From positions 62,001-126,000 of the forward strand of contig JAUIFF010000009.1 of assembly GCA_030429545.1 (NCBI GenBank): a stretch of DNA of 64,000 nucleotides, written 5' to 3'. Position numbers and translations under genes: made by a program. Below the pieces are notes generated by a model that had not been told where the DNA came from, ran no database searches, and saw only the letters and a program-made list of their open reading frames with translations. How positions within the stretch are numbered: position 1 is the first letter of the stretch; every line of letters begins with the position of its first letter. Positions 8,002 to 15,170 of the stretch are shown piece by piece. Source of the DNA: Polyangia bacterium (GTDB lineage: Bacteria; Myxococcota_A; Polyangia; Nannocystales; Nannocystaceae).

Positions 8002-9499
8002 GCCCGGGCAGCTCCAGGTGTTCCCGGGCCCCGAGGAGCTCATTGGTCAACAGCTCGCCGAGCGCTACCGGATCGAGCAGGTGATCGGTGTCGGCGGCAT
8101 GGGAGCCGTTTACCGGGCGTTGCACGTCGTCATCGACAAGTTGGTTGCGGTCAAAGTTCTCAGCCCCGAGTACAGCGGGCGCGAGTCGGACAGCAAGCGG
8201 TTTATGATCGAGGCCCAGGCAGCTTCGCGGATTCGTCACCCCAACGTCGTCGACATTACCGACTTTGGCTACACCGACGACGGTCGTCCCTACCTGGTGA
8301 TGGAGTACCTAGAGGGCCAGGACCTGGAGTCGCTCATCCAGGACCGCGGGGCCCTGTGCTTCGAAGAAGCATGTAGCTACATTGAACAGATCGGTGCAGC
8401 CCTGACGGCGGCCCATGCCAACGGTGTGGTCCACCGCGACATGAAGCCCGAGAACTGTTTTTTGGTCCAACACGACGGCGGCCAGCAGATCAAAGTTCTC
8501 GACTTTGGCATCGCCAAAATCCTCGATGACCATCTCGAAACCGGTGAGCGTTCGTTGACCGGACAGGGGCTGATAGGTACGCCGGAGTACATCGCTCCCG
8601 AACTTGTCCGGGGTGCCGCTCCCGATCGGCGGGTCGATGTCTATGCCCTCGGCATCGTCTTGTACTTCCTACTCACCGGTGATGTCCCGTTTCGCTCGGG
8701 GCACTACATGGAGACCCTGACCCAGCAACTGCTCGAGGACGTGCCGCCGATCCGCGAGCGTCTACACGACAAATCGACACCGCTAGCCGTCGATGCTGTG
8801 GTCGAAAAATGCCTATGCAAAGATCCCGAGGAACGCTACCAGGATGTCCCAGCGTTCCTCGCCGCGCTCAAGGCCGCAGCCATACCGCAGCAAGCTCCCC
8901 CATGGCGTCCGTCAAAGTCACTCATATTCTCGGTGCTCGGAGTGTTGCTGTTGTGGAGCGCCTACGCCTTGCTACCCTGGCGCGAGTGGTTTGAGCCGAG
9001 TCCACCACCTGCCACTGGCATCAAAGTTGCGACGCCGGCCGTGGAGATTCCCGCCTTGGCTGGAAGTGAAACCGACACGGAGACCGGGGCCGAAGCTGAA
9101 ACCGAAGTTGAGACCGAAGTCGGTGATTCAACAACCGAAGCGGACATCGCCGAGGCTGCGACTGCGGCCGGTGGCGAGGAGGCTGACGGGACCGACGATG
9201 ACATCGACATCGTAGATGACAGCGACGATGGGGCGGTCGAACTCAGTCGCGCCGCCCTGCTCAAGCAACTTGGGCCGGTGCGCTCGGCGATTCGCCGCAA
9301 GTGCAAGGGGCTCGGGCTGCCGGGGATGTCGGTGCAGGTCAAACTCACAGTTAAAGCTGACGGTTCCGTGTCCCAGGCCGCCGTGCTCGGGACCCGGGCC
9401 GGGTCGTCGCTTGGAACGTGTGTTGTGCGTCAGGTCAAGAAGGCTTCCTTTGACGGCGCACAGCAGTCCTCGCAACACCGGGTCAAGTTTCGTCTCTAA
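7985..9499 (+). CDS. Membrane-anchored Ser/Thr protein kinase with AgmX/PglI-like C-terminal domain
   Basis: A 504-residue PknB-type kinase. The catalytic domain (about 25-290) has the G-loop [16 protein letters not shown] lysine, catalytic loop [11 protein letters not shown] in LDFGIAK and GTPEYIAPE. One transmembrane helix (about 308-328) follows, then an acidic Thr/Glu/Asp-rich linker. Residues about 430-504 form a TonB-like AgmX/PglI C-terminal domain with a Cys pair, also found in the protein at 49758-50753. The TTG start at 7985 overlaps the upstream membrane-protein gene. The periplasmic tail suggests the kinase reads or modifies an envelope complex; the signal is unknown. Confidence 0.88.
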   Translation: MQAGSEPGQLQVFPGPEELIGQQLAERYRIEQVIGVGGMGAVYRALHVVIDKLVAVKVLSPEYSGRESDSKRFMIEAQAASRIRHPNVVDITDFGYTDDGRPYLVMEYLEGQDLESLIQDRGALCFEEACSYIEQIGAALTAAHANGVVHRDMKPENCFLVQHDGGQQIKVLDFGIAKILDDHLETGERSLTGQGLIGTPEYIAPELVRGAAPDRRVDVYALGIVLYFLLTGDVPFRSGHYMETLTQQLLEDVPPIRERLHDKSTPLAVDAVVEKCLCKDPEERYQDVPAFLAALKAAAIPQQAPPWRPSKSLIFSVLGVLLLWSAYALLPWREWFEPSPPPATGIKVATPAVEIPALAGSETDTETGAEAETEVETEVGDSTTEADIAEAATAAGGEEADGTDDDIDIVDDSDDGAVELSRAALLKQLGPVRSAIRRKCKGLGLPGMSVQVKLTVKADGSVSQAAVLGTRAGSSLGTCVVRQVKKASFDGAQQSSQHRVKFRL

Positions 9500-9552
9500 A
9501 AACATGCTTGTGCATGTAGTTGCCAGGTGTCGGGACGCGTCAAGTGTGTTAG

Positions 9553-10119
9553 ATGGCGGCCATGGAACCCAGGGTTCACGGGCGCACCCGCGTCGTTTCG
9601 ATCGTCGGCGGGCGAGATGTCAGTCCGCCGGTTCTCGCCGTGGCCCAGGCGATTGGCCGCGGATTGGTCGATGCCGGTTATCGGATCGCCACCGGGGGCA
9701 TGACCGGGGTGATGGAAGCGGCCTCCCGCGGTGGGCGAGAATCGCCCAACTGGCGCGAGGGCATGGTCGTGGGCATGTTGCCAAGCCTCGACCCGTCGCA
9801 GGCCAATCCCTATGTCGATATCGCCATCCCCACCGGACTCAACATCGCCCGCAACACGTTGCTGGTGGCCATGGCCGACGTCGTGGTTGCGATTGCGGGT
9901 GGGGCAGGGACCCTGTCGGAGATTGCGCTGGCGTGGCAGCTCAACAAACCAGTGGTTGCGCTGGACCTCGGTGAGGGTTGGAGTGCGGAGCTGGCCGGGC
10001 GGCGTCTCGACGGGAGGGATGTACCTGCAATTGTTCGCGCAACGACAGCCCAAGAAGTTGTGCAGGCGGTGGGTCAAGCCAAGCAGCCCGCGCCTCCGCG
10101 ATTTGCTTGGACCAGCTAG
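9553..10119 (+). CDS. SLOG/LOG-fold nucleotide-binding protein (TIGR00725-like)
   Basis: A 188-residue Rossmann-like protein. VVSIVGGRDVSPP at the N-terminus, GYRIATGGMTGVMEAASRGG and the loop AIAGGAGTLSEIALAW are hallmarks of the TIGR00725/LOG-related SLOG family. The family is related to lysine decarboxylase-like nucleotide hydrolases and DprA-type folds and binds nucleotides or nucleotide-derived ligands. The LOG-specific PGGxGTxxE motif appears here in the variant form AGGAGTLSE. The exact reaction is not known. ATG 9562 is an alternative start. It follows the kinase gene by 53 bp and may be co-transcribed. Confidence 0.8.
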   Translation: MAAMEPRVHGRTRVVSIVGGRDVSPPVLAVAQAIGRGLVDAGYRIATGGMTGVMEAASRGGRESPNWREGMVVGMLPSLDPSQANPYVDIAIPTGLNIARNTLLVAMADVVVAIAGGAGTLSEIALAWQLNKPVVALDLGEGWSAELAGRRLDGRDVPAIVRATTAQEVVQAVGQAKQPAPPRFAWTS

Positions 10120-10139
10120 TAGGTGACACGTAGCGGCTG

Positions 10140-11207
10140 CTAGGTCGTGCCGGTTGTACTCGGGTCGGTATCGGTGCCTGTGTCGGTATCGGTGTCGGTT
10201 CCAGCGTCAGTATCGGTTCCAGAGTCTGTGTCTGTATCCGTATCTGTATCCGTATCGGTGCCCATATCCGGCGGATCGAGGCTCCACGAAACCCGTATGG
10301 CCGAGAAGTTGAGGTACAGCCACACGCCGTTGGTGGGCACGCCTTCGAGCTCGACCACATCGGTATCTGGCGCCGGCATGTCCGGGGGTACACAGGCTTC
10401 ACCGCCTTGAATCAACGACCACAACGTCAGGGGGAGTCCCTCGTAGTTGAGGACCACCGAGCGGGCAGTTTCTTCGGTGACAAATCCCGAGATGATGCCG
10501 TCTATCAGCTCCTGTGGATCGTGAAAGTCGTCGTAGGTGGCGAGCAGGCGGGCCTCGTTGAGCTGGATCGGGTCGAGTCCCTCAAACAGTTGGACAAACA
10601 AGCTCCCCTTGGCGGTCGAGAAACACGGGCCCTCGGGGTCGTTGAGTTTGGGCAGGTTGTCCGGGTGGATGCCTGGGGTTTCGGGGGGGCGACATTTGCC
10701 CTCCTCGACATCCTGGGTGAACGAAATAAAAAACGGCCCATCGGCCCAGCAGGCGAGGTTGTCGATGTCGCAGTTACCCCGGTGAATATACATCAACTGG
10801 TCCTGCGCCACGCCCGGCTCAAACTCCGGGAACTGCAACACGATGTTGACCTCACCCTTGGCTAGCTCCGAGGGCAGGAGCACGGCGTTGACAAAAAACG
10901 AGACCTCATCGCAGTCGCCACCGAGTTGGTCGGTGTAGAGGTAGGGATCGATCAGCGCCATCTCGTGGATACGAAACCCATCGCGTGGAGCTTCGCCCTC
11001 CGTCGTCGATTCGGTCTCGCTCTCCGTCCCCGAAGTGGTGGACGTGCCGGTGGTCGGTCCAGTCGTCGTCGGGTCAGTCGTCGAGCAGTTGCCCATCTGC
11101 TCGCAGGTCTTGTCAAAAAACGAGCCCGAGTAACACCCGAGGGCTGGCATCAACAAAATCATGAGACCTGGCAAACAGGTCAGGTCTCGATGGACATGCG
11201 CGTTCAC
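10140..11207 (-). CDS. Lipoprotein with C-terminal Thr-Asp repeat tail
   Basis: A 355-residue exported lipoprotein. The signal peptide ends in lipobox PALGC. A Thr-rich linker (about 40-75) leads to a globular domain of about 220 residues with several Cys (GGDCDEVSF, RGNCDIDNLACW, GEACVPPD). The last 45 residues are almost pure Thr-Asp dipeptides. Placing the Thr-Asp stretch at the C-terminus rather than just after the lipobox is unusual; the lipoprotein at 29092-29991 shares it. I do not recognise the globular domain. The gene converges with the SLOG gene upstream of it on the map. Confidence 0.75.
   Translation of the reverse strand: MNAHVHRDLTCLPGLMILLMPALGCYSGSFFDKTCEQMGNCSTTDPTTTGPTTGTSTTSGTESETESTTEGEAPRDGFRIHEMALIDPYLYTDQLGGDCDEVSFFVNAVLLPSELAKGEVNIVLQFPEFEPGVAQDQLMYIHRGNCDIDNLACWADGPFFISFTQDVEEGKCRPPETPGIHPDNLPKLNDPEGPCFSTAKGSLFVQLFEGLDPIQLNEARLLATYDDFHDPQELIDGIISGFVTEETARSVVLNYEGLPLTLWSLIQGGEACVPPDMPAPDTDVVELEGVPTNGVWLYLNFSAIRVSWSLDPPDMGTDTDTDTDTDTDSGTDTDAGTDTDTDTGTDTDPSTTGTT
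10147..10264 (-). repeat. Thr-Asp codon repeat tract
   Basis: Imperfect tandem 6-bp units (GTCGGT/GTATCG type on the + strand) encode the Thr-Asp tail of the lipoprotein at 10140-11207. The units vary at synonymous positions, so the tract is under protein-level constraint or old rather than a fresh microsatellite expansion. Confidence 0.85.
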
Positions 11208-11541
11208 TTCACAGGAGAATACGCGATTGTGCCGGCGACCGCAGCTGCTCAGGTTGTTGTGGGTGTGTGTGTTGCCGCCAACTGGCTAGTTTCGCGCGTC
11301 GGGTCGGACTTTGTCCTACGCCGGCGATGTGCGTACGGGCTCGCGGTCCGGTAGTTAAATGTATCAACAACAAAATCGGGGTACCAACAGTAAATCGACG
11401 GTCGACCGGCAGCGGGACCGACATGCCCGCCACCGGTGACCGTCGTGCTCCGATTGAACCCGTGGAGCAGTGATAGGTCGTCATGCTTGGTCGATTGGCG
11501 AGGCCCGCGGAGGATGGGCCGTACGCCCCGCGATTGGAAAA
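11208..11541. other. Intergenic region without a recognisable gene
   Basis: This 334-bp stretch separates two convergent or codirectional minus-strand genes. It has no ORF with convincing codon use. Its left end should hold the promoter and leader of the lipoprotein at 10140-11207; CAGGAG just before that ATG is its likely ribosome-binding site. An A+T-richer patch with one near-match to the dispersed motif lies around 11358-11372. Confidence 0.5.
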
Positions 11542-13020
11542 CTATGCATGTTCATCCTTCGTGTTTGAGCCCGGTGAGAGGTCCACACCGACACCCTTGG
11601 CGATCTCAAACACCTGCATGAGCGAACGCGTGATCATGGTCGTCGGGTCGGATTGCGAAGCGTCGCCGCCGATATGGGTGAACTTGACCTCGCCGAATTT
11701 TTGCGCAAACGAGGTTGCGATCGCGGGGAGAGCTTTCTCGACCATTGCAAGGCGGATCGTTCCCTCGGAGATCAGGTTTTCGGTTTGCTTGCGGGCGAGT
11801 GCGAGCCCATTGGCAACCTCGCCGGCGAGGCGTTCGAGCTCGAGGTTTCGTTGTTGGCGAACGGCCTCGGCCACGCTGCGTTGCTCGTCGCGCTCCTGTT
11901 GGGCTTGCTGGCGCAGCAACTCCAACTCGGCCTTGAGTTCTGCCTCGCGCCGGGTCTGCTTGTGGCGTGATTCAAGCACCTCGGCGGCGGCTTTGAGCAG
12001 TCGTTGGTCGCGGGCGAGGGATTCGATACGGGCGGCCTCCTGCTGTTTTTCACGTGTCGCTGCGAGGGCCGCTTGGGCACGCATCTCGGCCATTTTCTCA
12101 GCTTGGTCGCGGGTCACCTTGGCCTGCTTGGCCTCGCTGACCAGGGTATCGCGCCGACTGGACTCGCGGACCTCGATTTCGGTTGAACGGCTCTCGGCCT
12201 CGGCCCGCATCTGGCGGGTTGCCGCGTCGCTAGTGAGCCGCGCCTCCTCGATCTGTCGGGCGCTTTGAGCCTCGCGCGTAGCGATTTCCTGTGCACTTAC
12301 AAGTTCGGCCTCACGCGCACGCATGGCCAACTCTGCCCGGTATTTCGCCTGCATGTCACGAAACACCGCGTTCGACAGGATCCGGACATTCTGAATCTCG
12401 ACGGTATCGAGTACCACGCCCCAACCGCTATTGGTCGAGTCGTCGTCGGTACCCGAACCCGACATCACCGGAGCGAGCTCCGACATCAACTCGGTGGCAA
12501 TCGCTTCTTTTCTGCGTGTAAATACATCTTCGACCGTGAGGTTGGCGACAAGCCGCCGCGTTGCGCCAATAAACATCTCGCGGAGAATGGCGGCCAGTTT
12601 TTCACTGGCGCGCTCGGCAAACGAGAAGTTGAGCATGCGAAACGTCAGCTCGGGTTCGACAATCCGGTACACAGCGAGCCCAGTGACCTGCACACCAACT
12701 TTTTCGCGGGTGACTTGGTCGGCGGAAAACTGCAGACGGTTGATGGTTGTGGGGATGATGGCAACCGAGTCCCACGGCCACTTAAAACAGCTCGCGCCCT
12801 GGCCGGTGCTGCGCCTGCGGACATGCCCACGCCGGACGTGGATCAGGTACTCAGAGGGTTTGGCGGTGACAAAGCCCCAACGCTTGGTTTTTTCAGGGTC
12901 TTCGACCGGTTTACCCCGGCGCCAACCGTTGCCAATGCGGGAGGGATCGTGTCCTTCCGCCAGCGCGAGGTCGTCGTTGTCATCATCGTCATCGGTGAGA
13001 AGTTGTTCAAAGTTGTTCAT
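11542..13020 (-). CDS. SPFH/Band 7 (flotillin-like) protein
   Basis: A 492-residue protein. Its acidic N-terminus is followed by an SPFH domain (about 40-260) with INRLQFSADQVTREKVGVQVTGLAVYRI, typical of Band 7 proteins. Residues about 260-440 form a long Ala/Glu/Arg coiled coil, as in flotillins. There is no N-terminal transmembrane helix, so membrane attachment would need another route. ATG 13020 is chosen over TTG 13086 because that TTG lies inside a sigma-54 promoter. The neighbouring activator at 13203-14735 very probably controls it. The role is likely membrane-domain scaffolding or stress adaptation. Confidence 0.82.
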   Translation of the reverse strand: MNNFEQLLTDDDDDNDDLALAEGHDPSRIGNGWRRGKPVEDPEKTKRWGFVTAKPSEYLIHVRRGHVRRRSTGQGASCFKWPWDSVAIIPTTINRLQFSADQVTREKVGVQVTGLAVYRIVEPELTFRMLNFSFAERASEKLAAILREMFIGATRRLVANLTVEDVFTRRKEAIATELMSELAPVMSGSGTDDDSTNSGWGVVLDTVEIQNVRILSNAVFRDMQAKYRAELAMRAREAELVSAQEIATREAQSARQIEEARLTSDAATRQMRAEAESRSTEIEVRESSRRDTLVSEAKQAKVTRDQAEKMAEMRAQAALAATREKQQEAARIESLARDQRLLKAAAEVLESRHKQTRREAELKAELELLRQQAQQERDEQRSVAEAVRQQRNLELERLAGEVANGLALARKQTENLISEGTIRLAMVEKALPAIATSFAQKFGEVKFTHIGGDASQSDPTTMITRSLMQVFEIAKGVGVDLSPGSNTKDEHA

Positions 13021-13070
13021 CGGAGCATCCACGGGCGAAGGGATGTCGGTGCCCGGTGATGTCCTAAGAA

Positions 13071-13086
13071 GCAGGAGCTGTGCCAA
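13071..13086 (-). promoter_or_regulatory. Sigma-54 (-24/-12) promoter of the flotillin-like gene
   Basis: On the minus strand the sequence reads TTGGCACAGCTCCTGC followed by TT. It matches the sigma-54 consensus TGGCAC-N5-TTGC with invariant GG and GC separated by exactly 10 nt. The predicted start of transcription is near 13059, about 40 nt before ATG 13020. A sigma-54 activator gene lies immediately upstream. Confidence 0.82.
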
Positions 13087-13174
13087 GTCTGGGACCTACC
13101 GGGTTGGCAAAATCCCCAATAGTTTTGCCAAACCTTCCTTCCAGCCGGAATTTCTCGTGAGCGTTGACCCTGCC

Positions 13175-13188
13175 AGTGTATCAAAGTG
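13175..13188. promoter_or_regulatory. Candidate shared operator, AGTGTATCAAAGTG
   Basis: The 11-mer AGTGTATCAAA here recurs at 14741-14751 just before the activator gene, and TATCAAAGTG recurs at 14735-14744. The copy at 13175 lies between the palindrome at 13199 and the sigma-54 promoter at 13071. Recurrence only at these two related control regions suggests a common binding protein, perhaps the activator or IHF-like bending. This is inference. Confidence 0.45.
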
Positions 13189-13198
13189 ATGGTTTATA

Positions 13199-13215
13199 TG
13201 ACTCAAAATGAGTCA
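13199..13215. promoter_or_regulatory. Perfect palindrome, candidate upstream activator site
   Basis: TGACTCA-AAA-TGAGTCA is a perfect 7-bp inverted repeat with a 3-bp spacer. Its centre is about 148 bp upstream of the predicted sigma-54 transcription start, the usual distance for an enhancer-binding-protein site. It overlaps the stop codon of the activator gene. There is no T-run, so it is not a terminator. Confidence 0.65.
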
Positions 13216-14735
13216 GTTGCGACATCGATTTTGAGTTGGCGAATTTTCCGTAGAAGTGTCGAGCGACCAATACCCATGGCCCGTGCTGCAGCGCTGCGAT
13301 TGCCCTGGTGAACCCGCAGCACCGCGCTGATATACCGCCGCTCCATCTGCACCCACGTCAACTCGCCGAGGTCGGTCGACTGCCCGGTGCCGCGCATCCG
13401 GGGATTGTTCGACGCAAGCGGCAGGTCGTCAGCTGAGATGTCGCGACCTTCGGCGAGGACCACGGCGCCCTCGATACAGTTTTCAAGTTCGCGGATATTT
13501 CCCGGCCATGGATGCTTATGCAACCTTTTTAGGGCACTCGGCTCAAACCGCCGCACCGGCTTGCTGTGACGCTCGGCGTAGACCCGTAAAAAGTGATAGG
13601 CAAGCGCCTCTAGGTCGACTGGACCACGGGTGCGCAGGGGCGGAAGCTCCAGCGAGATCACCCGTAGCCGGTAATACAAGTCCTCCCGAAACAGCTGGCG
13701 CGCAACCATGTCTTCGAGGTTGCGGTTGGTCGCGACAATTAGGCGAATGTCGACCGACACCGACCGGTGGCCACCGACCCGTTCAAACTGCCGCTCTTGA
13801 ATCACCCGCAGCAGGCGGCCCTGAATCGGCAGGGGGAGTTCGCCGATTTCGTCGAGAAACACGGTGCCGCCATTGGCCGCCTCGAACTTACCGATCATCC
13901 GCCGGTCGGCACCGGTGTAGGCCCCCCGCTCGTGTCCAAACAACTCGTTTTCGATCAACGTCACCGGGAGCGAAGCGCAGTCGACAGACACAAGTGGGTA
14001 GCTGCGCCGCGGGCTGTTGTAGTGGACCGCCCGGGCAATCAAGCTTTTGCCCGTGCCCGTCTCGCCGGTCACCAACACCGTGGCATCGGTCGCAGCCGCC
14101 TTGCCGACGACATCGTAGACCCGCCGCATGGCCGGGCTTTGCCCGACAATACCGTTGTAGCGGTAGTGCAGGGGAATTGTTGTAGGAGCACGTATCTGAG
14201 CGTAGAGGCTGGTGGTTTCAATCACCATGGCAACCTGGCTCGCGAGCGCCCGCAGGAGGGCCTCGTCGCCGTGGTCGAAGGTTGCGTTGTGCTTGTTGAG
14301 CAGTTGCAGTACACCGATGATGTCGCCGCTACGGTCCTTCACCGGGACGCACAACAGGCTGTGTGTTGCGTAGCCGGTCTGGTGATCGATGGTTTCGAAA
14401 AATCGTGGATCCCCGGACGAACGCTCGAGGTTGATGGTGTCGCCGGTTTGGGCAACATGCCCGGCAATTCCCTGGCCGATCTCGAGTCGGATCTCCGGGA
14501 TTTCTGGCAGGTGGGCGGCCTTGCTAAACAGCTCATTGCGTGCCCAATCAACCAAATAGATCGTGGCCCGATCGGCCTGCATCGCCTCGGTGACGGCATC
14601 GATCACCTGAGCCAACAGTCGGTCCAGATCGACTTCGGTACGGATCAACTGGCCAACCGCCATCAACACCGAATTGCGGTCGACACGATCGCGGGAGCGA
14701 GGTTTCGAGCGCCTGCGAGTGGTCGAAGATGGCAT
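13203..14735 (-). CDS. Sigma-54-dependent activator: GAF, AAA+ and Fis-type HTH domains
   Basis: A 510-residue enhancer-binding protein. A GAF domain (about 30-185) precedes the AAA+ core with Walker A GETGTGKS, the sigma-54-contacting loop GAYTGA (a natural GAFTGA variant), Walker B GGTVFLDEIGE and the arginine-finger region REDLYYRL. The C-terminus has a Fis-like helix-turn-helix (NRSAAARAMGIGRSTLLRKI). ATG 14735 is preferred to the upstream in-frame TTG. The GAF domain probably senses a small molecule or redox ligand. The likely target is the adjacent flotillin-like gene. Confidence 0.93.
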   Translation of the reverse strand: MPSSTTRRRSKPRSRDRVDRNSVLMAVGQLIRTEVDLDRLLAQVIDAVTEAMQADRATIYLVDWARNELFSKAAHLPEIPEIRLEIGQGIAGHVAQTGDTINLERSSGDPRFFETIDHQTGYATHSLLCVPVKDRSGDIIGVLQLLNKHNATFDHGDEALLRALASQVAMVIETTSLYAQIRAPTTIPLHYRYNGIVGQSPAMRRVYDVVGKAAATDATVLVTGETGTGKSLIARAVHYNSPRRSYPLVSVDCASLPVTLIENELFGHERGAYTGADRRMIGKFEAANGGTVFLDEIGELPLPIQGRLLRVIQERQFERVGGHRSVSVDIRLIVATNRNLEDMVARQLFREDLYYRLRVISLELPPLRTRGPVDLEALAYHFLRVYAERHSKPVRRFEPSALKRLHKHPWPGNIRELENCIEGAVVLAEGRDISADDLPLASNNPRMRGTGQSTDLGELTWVQMERRYISAVLRVHQGNRSAAARAMGIGRSTLLRKIRQLKIDVATDSF

Positions 14736-14751
14736 ATCAAAGTGTATCAAA
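14735..14751. promoter_or_regulatory. ATCAAA direct repeats before the activator gene
   Basis: TATCAAAGTG is followed directly by TATCAAATCG, giving two ATCAAA units 10 bp apart, one helical turn. They overlap the start of the activator gene and lie in the 72-bp gap to the divergent lipoprotein gene at 14808. The same element occurs near the flotillin promoter at 13175-13188. Confidence 0.42.
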
Positions 14752-14807
14752 TCGATGCAGTTCTTGGATCAGTCGACGCCTCCCGATTGTTGGGGTATGC
14801 ATCCGAT

Positions 14808-15104
14808 GTGTCGCGCCTCCTGCTTGCCGCCGCTCTCCTACTCGGGTGCACGCCCCATACCGCTGAGATCGGTCAGGCGTGTACGTTTGCTGCCGACTGT
14901 CGGGACGGGTCGCTGTGCCTTCAGGGTAACTGCGCCCAGCCCAAGCGGGGCAACGTGCCGGCGCGGGTAGAACACGAAGGCCCGCTCGCGCACCAAGAGG
15001 AAAGCCTCGAGGAAAAGTCGCGACCCGGCGACGACCGCCAGGCCGAGGTCACCCGTGCCCGCGAACAACAGTCACAGCGGGTTGGGCCCAGGCCCAGGCC
15101 CTAG
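14808..15104 (+). CDS. Small Cys-containing lipoprotein
   Basis: A 98-residue lipoprotein from GTG 14808: signal peptide MSRLLLAAALLLGC with lipobox LLLGC. Four Cys in the next 40 residues (QACTFAADC, GSLCLQGNC) resemble the small disulphide-rich heads of myxobacterial lipoproteins. The remainder is charged, Glu/Arg/Gln-rich and probably disordered. A longer open frame to the left runs antisense through the activator gene and is not coding. It is divergent from the activator with 72 bp between starts. The function is unknown. Confidence 0.7.
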   Translation: MSRLLLAAALLLGCTPHTAEIGQACTFAADCRDGSLCLQGNCAQPKRGNVPARVEHEGPLAHQEESLEEKSRPGDDRQAEVTRAREQQSQRVGPRPRP

Positions 15105-15122
15105 ACCTACGTGTAGATGCAT

Positions 15123-15148
15123 AAAAAACGCCGGCGTGGAGCCGGCGC
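15123..15148 (-). terminator. Rho-independent terminator
   Basis: Read on the minus strand, a perfect 7-bp stem (GCCGGC core) with a 5-nt loop is followed by TTTTTT. It terminates the lipoprotein gene at 15171-16811. A dispersed-motif copy (15112-15121) lies immediately beyond the T-run. Confidence 0.85.
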
Positions 15149-15170
15149 TGTTTGGGCGATGAGCTGTGGG

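Noticed and set aside
10147-10264. Possible CRISPR array
   Set aside because: The units are 6 bp and encode Thr-Asp; there are no spacers.
13199-13215. Palindrome after the activator gene as a terminator
   Set aside because: There is no T-run on either strand, and its distance from the sigma-54 promoter fits an activator site better.
13767-15104. Long + strand open frame of 445 codons over the activator gene
   Set aside because: Most of it is antisense to a clear sigma-54 activator. Only the last 98 codons, from GTG 14808, form a credible lipoprotein.
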